A stretch of DNA of 13,763 bases from Acidobacteriota bacterium (GTDB lineage: Bacteria; Acidobacteriota; Blastocatellia; Pyrinomonadales; Pyrinomonadaceae): the NCBI GenBank assembly GCA_029862725.1, contig JAOTWT010000033.1, forward strand, positions 1 to 13,763. Reading direction: 5' to 3'. Under the pieces are notes generated by a model, which had not been told where the DNA came from, searched no databases, and saw only the letters and a program-made list of their open reading frames with translations. The translations under genes were made by a program, and so were the position numbers. The stretch's first letter is position 1. Every line of letters starts with the position of its first letter. This document shows positions 1 through 6,350 of this stretch, piece after piece.

Positions 1-2867
1 GGTTTGGCAATCTCAGTTGGTTTTGCAGCCCGGACCGGCGTGGGTCTGCGTTCGAGGTCCGCTTTTTTCGCTCCCGGATCCCCGACTGTTTCGATCTCCC
101 CTTTTTCCGATACGCTTGAAGGTATTTTTTCAGCCTCCGGACTTGTCGCTTGCTTTGAACCCGTATCCACGGACGGATTTGCGTTCACACTTCCAATTTT
201 CGAATATTTAGCCGCGCCAGGGGCGTCATCGGCTTTTGCAGGGGGCCCGGTATTTGCAGAGGCGATTTTTTGCAGCTTTTTGTCGTCGGAATCGACGGAT
301 CCGGGTGCTTCGTTTGAATCTTTATTTTCAGCTTTGTTTTCGAAGTCCTCTGCCTTTTTTGGTTCTTGTGCCGGCGGAGTCGGAGCGATCTGATCGATGG
401 GTCCCGGGGTCGCTGAGGATTCCGGGAAAATTGCTTTTTTGGCTTTCGAGCCCGCTGCGGATCGGTCTGAAGGCACCTTGCTGTAGCCGACCGGCTTATT
501 CAAGTTTGCTATTTCAACCGGCTTTTCTCCAGTTGGCGCCTTTGCTTCTTCAACGACTTGATCAGGTGGCACAAACACGCCGTTTGCTTTCACCCTGGTG
601 TATTCGGACGGTACCCTGTCCGATTCTCTGATGGGAGCGATTGCGTAGTTCTGTCGCAACAGGGTACCGCCGCCTAGAGGGGTGTTGAGTAGTCGGGTCC
701 AGCCCCTTGCGGACCGCCGGCGCCTATCGTCGATCAGGTAATAACCCTTAGGTAAGGTGATCGGATCGAGCGACAGGACGATCGATCCTGCCTCAACTGC
801 CGGGAAACTGTAAAGTCCTGCTGAATCAGTGGTTACCGATCGTCCGTCAACTGTGAAAATTCGTGCGCCGACGACCGGGCGTTCTCCCTTGTCAAAGTTT
901 CCGTTGAGGTTTCGATCTTCGAAGACCCTGCCGATAATCAGCTGCCGCATCGAGAACACTCCGCCTCTGACGCGCACCGCCGCTCTTACAGGCGAGGTGG
1001 AAACCTCGCTTCCGTCGGGCTGAAAACCATTTGCCAGCGCAGAATTGTAGTGGGTCCCCTCCGCGGCGTCCGCGCCGATCCGGACGCGGTAAGAAATCGT
1101 CACCGACGCACCCGCGGCGAGAGTGCCCAAACTGAAGGTCAGGGTGTTTCCATCAAGCACCGGCCGGTTATCGACAACGTTGCCAGCGGATTCGATTCGT
1201 GCAGTGTTCTCGATATAACCGAACGAAACCGGTAAAGTATCGCGCACGACTACATCGTCAATCGCTGATGCGGCGGAATTCTTTAGCTGAACCCTGTAAG
1301 TTACTATGTCTCCGATCTGCGCCGACGATTTGTCCGCGCTTTTATTGATCTCGAGCGTCGAAACCTCAAACATAGGGATGTTAAAGACGAGTGCCGCAAG
1401 AGAGTCGATCCGGACTGTCTGCCGGGTCAGTTGAAATCCGCCGGGAACCGCTACCGCCTGACCGTCAAGCGCCCTGATCGTGGCGCGAAAGAATTCGTTC
1501 TCATCGCCGCTGGACTCGATCGTCACCTCCATCAAACGCGATCGGAAGCTCGGTGCCGTCGCCGTGATAAAATATCGCACCGGGGCATTAGGACTTCCCG
1601 TCTGATTCGAATCGAGGCCGAAGCTGAACTCACCTGAACTGTTGGTAATAAAAGGATTATCGTTTTCGGGATTGGTCTCGAAACCGCGCTTCGGATTAAG
1701 CGGAAGTGGCGTGCCAACCTCGTCTGTTGCGATCGTCACGATTGCGCCGCCGATCCTCACGCCGCCGCCTGAGTTCCCCGCATAGACGACACCGACCGGA
1801 TTTACGACGACGATCGCCTCCGACGATTTAACAGATGGGGCGTTTTCAGCACCCAGATTCGCAAAATTTACAATTCCGTTCCCGCTCGGACCAGTTCCGC
1901 CCAGAATCGCTCGAAATTCTATCTGAGTAACGGCGTCGGGAGCAATGTTCGGGATTTTTACATCGATCCGGGCAGCCGTTGCGGTTCCTTCGTCAGAATC
2001 GTCCGCATCGGAAAGCAGACGTCCGTTTAACCTTAGTGTTTGTGGTACATATCTTAGTCCTGACGGCAAATCATCGGCGATCAGAACCTGTCTGGCAGCC
2101 ACCGAGCCGCGGTTACGGAATAGAATCTTGTAATTGAGCGTCTGCCCCGGAGCCGCGATATACCTTGGGCGGTCCTCGACGAGTTTGACGGGCGGTAAAT
2201 TAGGGTCGTTCGGCGATGTCAGAACCACGCCGTTACCAACGATGTTGATTATGGCGCCGCTGTCCCGGGCATATGTTTTGGAATTCGGATTCGTCCGCGA
2301 CGAACGTGCCGAAAGATTGATAAAAACCAGCGCGCGAGGTGTCAAAGGCCCGGTTTCAATGGCGTACAGGACATTGATGCATTCGCCGGGAGCGAGTTCG
2401 GGAGACGGTGTCTGGTCGAGAGAAACCTCAGTGTCACCGGGCGTTATCGTCCCGGAATTGTCAATATCGAAATAGATTTGACTGATTGTCGCCGACGAAG
2501 AAATACGCGATTCAGTCGGAACAATTGAATCTGCCGAATTTCCCGTATTACAGACGCGGAATACGCGGGTCACCTGTGCGTTTGGCGCGATAATCTCAGA
2601 AGGCTCGGTTTCATCCGGTGTCACCGAAACCGCCGGAACCGCAAGGACCGTTACTTGCACGGTTTCCGAAACTGTCTCGTACGAATTCCCCTCGTTGTCC
2701 TCGTAATTGGCGCTTGCGCGATTGACAATTACCGTACCGGCCGGTGTTTCTCCGTCATTAGAAAGCGTATTTCCGGAAAAAACCGAGAACAAAACCACAA
2801 GCGCAAAAACACGAAAAACCGCCGAGCGGATTTTATTGTCTTTTAGCTTTGAATTGATCGAAACCAT
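1..2867 (-). CDS. DUF11 / SdrD-B-like repeat exported protein, 3' end cut by window edge
   Basis: The frame stays open from the ATG at 2867 to base 1, giving 955 codons without a stop, so the C-terminus is missing. Residues 1-36 look like a signal peptide: Lys/Arg-rich, then a hydrophobic stretch at about 17-31. Residues 44-205 form a module shared with the next gene upstream, including a calcium-loop-like DIDNSGTITPGDTE at 134-147. A DUF11-type domain spans about 226-355, followed by a carboxypeptidase-regulatory-like beta domain at 357-450. A second DUF11 domain lies at about 499-630 (start EINKSADKSSAQIGD). An SdrD B-like domain with the loop DRNLNGNFDKGE (651-662) covers 640-745. From about 750 the chain is a low-complexity Pro/Lys/Glu/Ala-rich tail. 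No clear Shine-Dalgarno sequence precedes the ATG, but it gives the best signal peptide. Known relatives are large envelope proteins of Gram-negative bacteria. A surface or outer-membrane role is inferred, and the anchoring domain may lie outside the window. Confidence 0.85.
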   Translation of the reverse strand, partial: MVSINSKLKDNKIRSAVFRVFALVVLFSVFSGNTLSNDGETPAGTVIVNRASANYEDNEGNSYETVSETVQVTVLAVPAVSVTPDETEPSEIIAPNAQVTRVFRVCNTGNSADSIVPTESRISSSATISQIYFDIDNSGTITPGDTEVSLDQTPSPELAPGECINVLYAIETGPLTPRALVFINLSARSSRTNPNSKTYARDSGAIINIVGNGVVLTSPNDPNLPPVKLVEDRPRYIAAPGQTLNYKILFRNRGSVAARQVLIADDLPSGLRYVPQTLRLNGRLLSDADDSDEGTATAARIDVKIPNIAPDAVTQIEFRAILGGTGPSGNGIVNFANLGAENAPSVKSSEAIVVVNPVGVVYAGNSGGGVRIGGAIVTIATDEVGTPLPLNPKRGFETNPENDNPFITNSSGEFSFGLDSNQTGSPNAPVRYFITATAPSFRSRLMEVTIESSGDENEFFRATIRALDGQAVAVPGGFQLTRQTVRIDSLAALVFNIPMFEVSTLEINKSADKSSAQIGDIVTYRVQLKNSAASAIDDVVVRDTLPVSFGYIENTARIESAGNVVDNRPVLDGNTLTFSLGTLAAGASVTISYRVRIGADAAEGTHYNSALANGFQPDGSEVSTSPVRAAVRVRGGVFSMRQLIIGRVFEDRNLNGNFDKGERPVVGARIFTVDGRSVTTDSAGLYSFPAVEAGSIVLSLDPITLPKGYYLIDDRRRRSARGWTRLLNTPLGGGTLLRQNYAIAPIRESDRVPSEYTRVKANGVFVPPDQVVEEAKAPTGEKPVEIANLNKPVGYSKVPSDRSAAGSKAKKAIFPESSATPGPIDQIAPTPPAQEPKKAEDFENKAENKDSNEAPGSVDSDDKKLQKIASANTGPPAKADDAPGAAKYSKIGSVNANPSVDTGSKQATSPEAEKIPSSVSEKGEIETVGDPGAKKADLERRPTPVRAAKPTEIAK

Positions 2868-2904
2868 GAAATTTCGAAAGAAATTAGGTTTGCAAATTGA
2901 AGAG

Positions 2905-2948
2905 AAGACAGCGGTTAGCCGATTATCTATTTAACTAACCGCCGTCTT
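2905..2948 (-). terminator. Stem-loop between the two large DUF11 genes, possible terminator or attenuator
   Basis: A 14-bp inverted repeat has arms at 2905-2918 and 2935-2948 and a 16-base loop. On the minus-strand transcript one pair is a G-U wobble and the others are Watson-Crick. It begins 22 bases after the stop of the 691-aa gene, and the right arm is followed by pyrimidine-rich TCTCTTC rather than a full U-run. Its position suits an intrinsic terminator, or a partial one that lowers expression of the downstream 955-aa gene. The weak U-tract leaves real doubt about termination strength. Confidence 0.5.
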
Positions 2949-2970
2949 GTTTAAGGTTTGGGAATCCAGC

Positions 2971-5046
2971 TTAGTTGATGGTCCGCTGGAATGAGAATGC
3001 TCCGCCTGCCTGTGGCGCGAGCGTCGGGATTGTGTCGACGAGCAAGGATGAACCCGCTGAATCGCCTGTGATCGATCCGCCACCCGTATCGGCGGCAGAA
3101 CCGACGATATGAGTCGTCGTCGCACCCCACGTATTCGGCGCGGCGTTACCGTCCTCGGTAATGACGATGTTGCTAAGCGTCAAAGTACCGTTTCCGGTTC
3201 CACCGGTCGAGGTGATGTTGGTGTAGCCGATCGTATAAGCAATAACCGCGCCGGGCACGGCATCGGTCGCCCCTCCGACACCTGTGGAATTGACCACCGT
3301 GTAGGATTTTGTCATTCGCAGAGCACCGGTATAGAGCCGGTCAATGGTCTCGTTGAATGCAGCAGGCGTAATCGTTGACGTTGCTCGGATTACGGACGGA
3401 TAAGCCGTCAGTACAGATTGTCCGGCGGGTGCCGTTACGCGTACGAGGATGTCCGCATCTGCACCGAAATTAACCGCCAGACTAACTGTATTCGTCGTCA
3501 GGACCGTGTAAGTCAATCCCCCGTCGACACTTACCTCGACGGTAAACGAAGCAGGCGCACTTTGGCGGCTGATGACGAAAGTGTCATTGGCATTTCCCGT
3601 GTTACGGATGGTATTTCTAAAGACCACAGTACCCGCTGCCGTCGTCGAACCACCAAAGGCGACTCCCGCGATTCCCGTGTTGACCGAGAGATTCGTGTAA
3701 TCGTCGTTGCTGTCGGTCGGTCCGACCGCAGTTGGCGAAGCAGAGGGCCCGATCAACACACTACCGATCCTTATCAGTGTCGTGATGACCGGAATACCGT
3801 CTCCGTCCACGTTACCCGGCTGATTGCCTTCGTCGAAAGTGGCATTTCCGTCGCCGGCGTTGGCAACAGAATCACCCGATTGATCCGTGATCTGCCCAGC
3901 GACCGTGTTTGTCGCAAACACGTCCCCGATTTGCACGATATCGAGCGTCGCATCGGCGGTTGTGATTGTCACGGCCATGTTTATCGGCGTCGAACAGGCT
4001 GCGATACCAACGCTTGCACCGACGTTAAATGCAACCCTTGTGACATCGGAAAGCTGCGCTGGGGGTGAAGTCGTCCATGTCGCCGCAGTCGGGGCCGTTG
4101 CGATTGGCGAAACCGTGTAAAGCGTACCGGCGGGGAAAGTCTGTCCCGTCGCCAAACTCGTTCCAACCGGTATCGGCGCAAAGATAAAGACTCCCGAATT
4201 CGAGCCGGCTGGTGCTCCGGCAAGTGTTATCGCGTTTGCGGGGCGAAGTCCGTTGTTGCAGACCTCCCAGCCATAGGTGATGTTTGAGCCAAGTGCTACC
4301 GGCCCGGTTGGATAAGTAAGGTTTAGCTGGACCAGCGCGTCAGTATCGACCGTTGCGGAAATGTCTCCGCGGGCTTCGCGCAGTCCATTGACAGAAACGG
4401 TGGAAACCGTCCGGACTTCGTTGGCCGATGTGTCGGCAGCCTGGTTGTCGTAAGTCGGCGCACCGGAAGCGGCGTCACCAAGCTGTACGTTGACAGTGGA
4501 GCCCGGGCTTGCACCCGCGTCGACATCGACTTCCACGAGAACATCGATGAAACCGTTTTGAAGCATGGCGGCCGATAAAACATCGGCGGCGTTACCGAGA
4601 ATATCGGTGTCGCCCGCGTCAATCGTACCGCTCGTGTTAACGTCGATAACGGCTCGCGACAGCGAAGCTGAGCCCGTAAGTATAATGCTCTGACCACTTG
4701 CCAAGAAACGAACCTGATCCGAGAAGTTTCCGATATTAGTTACACGGAAGCTGTAAAGCACATTCTGCTCTCCGGGCACAATCGAAGCGTGAGTTCCGGC
4801 ATCAGGCGTGATCCTAAGGCCGGAAACGTTGGCCACAGTGATCGTGACCGTATTGGAAACGGTGGAATAGTTGTTTCCCGCACCGTCTTCGTATGTGGCA
4901 GAGGCTTGGTTTACTATTTGCGTTCCGCCGGCGGTTTGGGCATAGGTTGTGCTGACAAACATCGCCAGGCCGAGTGCAAAAACCAAAAAGCGCGACGCGC
5001 GCTGCCAAATTTCCGCCACGAGATTAACTGTTATCTTGCTATTCAT
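2971..5046 (-). CDS. DUF11-type multidomain exported protein, 691 aa
   Basis: The protein is predicted to be secreted: a hydrophobic segment at residues 20-35 ends in TYA before Gln37, a good signal peptidase I site. The ATG at 5046 is chosen because GGAGA lies 6 bases upstream; a TTG nine codons earlier lacks such a site. Residues 40-215 form the module also found in the 955-aa neighbour, with a calcium-loop-like DVNTSGTIDAGDTD at 135-148. A second beta-rich unit at about 225-365 contains VCNNGLRPAN, typical of DUF11 folds. An Asp/Asn/Gly-rich stretch at 385-418 may be another cation-binding region. Further DUF11-like units follow at about 470-560 (RNTIRNTGNANDTF) and 575-690. The chain is Thr/Ser/Ala/Gly-rich and has one predicted membrane segment, the signal peptide. 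It ends at GAFSFQRTIN with no visible sorting motif or outer-membrane barrel, so its attachment is unknown. It starts 45 bases after the 176-aa gene and is probably in the same operon. Confidence 0.85.
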   Translation of the reverse strand: MNSKITVNLVAEIWQRASRFLVFALGLAMFVSTTYAQTAGGTQIVNQASATYEDGAGNNYSTVSNTVTITVANVSGLRITPDAGTHASIVPGEQNVLYSFRVTNIGNFSDQVRFLASGQSIILTGSASLSRAVIDVNTSGTIDAGDTDILGNAADVLSAAMLQNGFIDVLVEVDVDAGASPGSTVNVQLGDAASGAPTYDNQAADTSANEVRTVSTVSVNGLREARGDISATVDTDALVQLNLTYPTGPVALGSNITYGWEVCNNGLRPANAITLAGAPAGSNSGVFIFAPIPVGTSLATGQTFPAGTLYTVSPIATAPTAATWTTSPPAQLSDVTRVAFNVGASVGIAACSTPINMAVTITTADATLDIVQIGDVFATNTVAGQITDQSGDSVANAGDGNATFDEGNQPGNVDGDGIPVITTLIRIGSVLIGPSASPTAVGPTDSNDDYTNLSVNTGIAGVAFGGSTTAAGTVVFRNTIRNTGNANDTFVISRQSAPASFTVEVSVDGGLTYTVLTTNTVSLAVNFGADADILVRVTAPAGQSVLTAYPSVIRATSTITPAAFNETIDRLYTGALRMTKSYTVVNSTGVGGATDAVPGAVIAYTIGYTNITSTGGTGNGTLTLSNIVITEDGNAAPNTWGATTTHIVGSAADTGGGSITGDSAGSSLLVDTIPTLAPQAGGAFSFQRTIN

Positions 5047-5052
5047 AGCTGT

Positions 5053-5057
5053 TCTCC
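5053..5057 (-). promoter_or_regulatory. Ribosome binding site of the 691-aa DUF11 gene
   Basis: The minus strand reads GGAGA, then ACAGCT, then ATG. This strong Shine-Dalgarno with 6-base spacing decides the start at 5046 over the longer TTG frame at 5073. Confidence 0.7.
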
Positions 5058-5091
5058 ATTTATTGTTCTTCAATTTAATCAGTGGCTTGCT

Positions 5092-5622
5092 TTATTTGAC
5101 GCGGACACGGTAGGCGGCATCGATCTTTTCGTCGACCGCCAGCGGGGCCTTCCACTCGTATTTGAGGTGTGTGTACATCGAAACCGGAGCGGGAACCTTT
5201 TTAACCGACCCGTCGGCCTGTTTCATGTCCATCATTGGTTTCAACGAGAATTCTTTCCCGCCGTCGATGCTGTAGGTAACCCTGGACGGCTGGCTGCTTT
5301 TGGCAGAATCGGCGACAAAACTCGTTCCTTCCGGGATTCGACCGACGACGCGGTAGTTTTCAGCCGCTGCGTTGCCTTTGTTTACTGAACGGATATTCCA
5401 GTCCAGGATCTCGCCGGCATTGACTGCCTTTACTTTTTCAACCGAGAAATACTTATCTGCGCGTTGCACGACGCCTGAGATTTGAACTTTTACATCGGGC
5501 CGAAGGATGTTTAGGGCCCGCCCGATTTTTTCGTTGGTTGCGGCGAAAGCGATCATCCCGCTCAACGCAAGGATCGCGATGGCAAGTTTGAACATAAAAA
5601 TACCTGGCTTTTGATCTTTCAT
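5092..5622 (-). CDS. Small exported single-domain DUF11-like protein, 176 aa
   Basis: Residues 11-28 (FKLAIAILALSGMIAFAA) form a signal peptide with a likely cut near Ala27-Ala28. The mature chain is one DUF11/TIGR01451-like domain: VNAGEILDWNIRSVNKGNAA (68-87) matches the family's opening strand with its Asn-x-Gly turn. PEGTSFVADSA (97-107) and VTYSIDGGKEFS (115-126) are the usual middle strands, and the chain closes with a beta strand ending YRVRVK. It has no membrane segment after the signal peptide and no cysteines, so it is probably periplasmic or released. The ATG at 5622 has GGAG 5 bases upstream; a second ATG at codon 10 is a weaker alternative. It is the first gene of the apparent three-gene DUF11 operon and could be a minor subunit or adaptor for the larger proteins. 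That role is inferred from context only. Confidence 0.85.
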   Translation of the reverse strand: MKDQKPGIFMFKLAIAILALSGMIAFAATNEKIGRALNILRPDVKVQISGVVQRADKYFSVEKVKAVNAGEILDWNIRSVNKGNAAAENYRVVGRIPEGTSFVADSAKSSQPSRVTYSIDGGKEFSLKPMMDMKQADGSVKKVPAPVSMYTHLKYEWKAPLAVDEKIDAAYRVRVK

Positions 5623-5627
5623 TTTGT

Positions 5628-5631
5628 CTCC
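5628..5631 (-). promoter_or_regulatory. Ribosome binding site of the 176-aa DUF11 gene
   Basis: The minus strand reads GGAG, then ACAAA, then ATG. The 5-base spacing supports the start at 5622 rather than the ATG at codon 10. Confidence 0.6.
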
Positions 5632-5645
5632 AAATTCGTATATTT

Positions 5646-5668
5646 CGGATCTTTCTCACAGAAATCCG
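5646..5668 (-). promoter_or_regulatory. Leader stem-loop upstream of the DUF11 operon
   Basis: The minus-strand RNA can fold as CGGA-TTTCT, loop GTG, AGAAA-(GA bulge)-TCCG, giving 9 base pairs around a 3-base loop. It ends about 23 bases before the start codon of the 176-aa gene, just upstream of its ribosome binding site. It could be an mRNA-stabilising hairpin or an operator half-site pair. It is short and could be chance. Confidence 0.3.
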
Positions 5669-5827
5669 GTAGTGAAATTGGATTGTCTGTGACAAATGTA
5701 GAATTCGTCCGCCTTGGGACTGAATCCGCGTTTATCGATCCAGATTCGGGCAGAAAAATTACGTGGATGTGACCGGAGTCCGATCTGAGTGGTTCTGTGG
5801 CTTTGTGGAAGAGGGAGATCTTGGATA

Positions 5828-5841
5828 ACGGCAATTGCCGT
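5828..5841. repeat. Perfect 14-bp palindrome ACGGCAATTGCCGT
   Basis: The 14 bases equal their own reverse complement. The site lies about 205 bases upstream of the 176-aa DUF11 gene in non-coding DNA and has the form of a binding site for a dimeric regulator. No binding protein can be named. Confidence 0.4.
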
Positions 5842-5952
5842 GCCATTAAGAATTTACTTGAATATATCGAACTTAACTGTTGTGATACGGCTGGTTATGC
5901 ATTTTGCGAATTTTGCGCCGAACTTTGGATCCTAGTCAAAAAGCATCAATAA

Positions 5953-5982
5953 TTTGTCACAGGCGGCTTCAAAAGTGACAAA
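5953..5982. repeat. Inverted repeat TTTGTCAC / GTGACAAA
   Basis: Perfect 8-bp arms at 5953-5960 and 5975-5982 surround a 14-base spacer. The left arm with its flanks (5952-5962) is the reverse complement of CTGTGACAAAT at 5687-5697, so the word occurs three times in about 300 bases. No U-run follows on either strand, so an operator is more likely than a terminator. Confidence 0.4.
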
Positions 5983-6350
5983 ATTCGGTATTTTCTTGGT
6001 GCTCACGCGACGACAATATGCTTACCCTGTCCGGCCGGTGTCTTCCAATGAGTTCTTAATCCAGACGATACCGTGTCCGCAGTTCGTGGTTCTGAGTCAT
6101 CATAACGAGCACGCCGCGGCAAGATTCTTCGATATGCCAGCCGGAAGTATCGGTGAACTGTCCTATGCTGCCGGTCCTTTACAGTATTGAGCGTCCCAGC
6201 GGCGGGCTGACCATTTTTTCCGGCGGATTGCAGATAAAGAATTAGGACCGAACCGGCATCGATGCGATCCGTGTTTCAGAAATTTCGGGCGAAAACGATC
6301 ATGAGTTCGCCGATGCGGGAGCTGCGGCCGGCATTTATTAACTTCGTCGA

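Larger units (their letters stand above)
5623..6350. other. 728-base intergenic region between the DUF11 operon and the Na+/Pi symporter gene
   Basis: No frame on either strand gives a convincing protein, and no tRNA or known RNA fold was recognised. It should hold the promoter of the minus-strand DUF11 genes and the 3' flank of the symporter gene, but no good -35/-10 pair was found by eye. It contains a perfect 14-bp palindrome (5828-5841), two adjacent ATTTTGCG copies (5901-5908 and 5910-5917), the word CTGTGACAAAT in both orientations (5687-5697 plus, 5952-5962 minus), and an inverted repeat at 5953-5982. Two weak frames, 5619-5846 minus and 5954-6190 plus, are not called as genes. Confidence 0.6.

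Noticed and set aside
3418..4068. Plus-strand frame of 216 codons opposite the 691-aa DUF11 gene
   Set aside because: It is Arg/Asp-rich with no domain signal and lies wholly antisense to a well-supported gene, as expected from a shadow frame.
5047..5073. Nine-codon N-terminal extension of the 691-aa protein from TTG
   Set aside because: The internal ATG at 5046 has GGAGA at ideal spacing and gives a standard signal peptide; the TTG has no ribosome binding site.
4789..5388. Plus-strand frame of 199 codons across the 176-aa and 691-aa genes
   Set aside because: It runs antisense over two coherent exported proteins and the gap between them and resembles no known protein.
5954..6190. Plus-strand frame of 78 codons starting at TTG
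   Set aside because: It has no ATG, no ribosome binding site and no recognised family, and its start lies inside the TTTGTCAC inverted repeat. It could be a decayed gene end, but nothing shows that.
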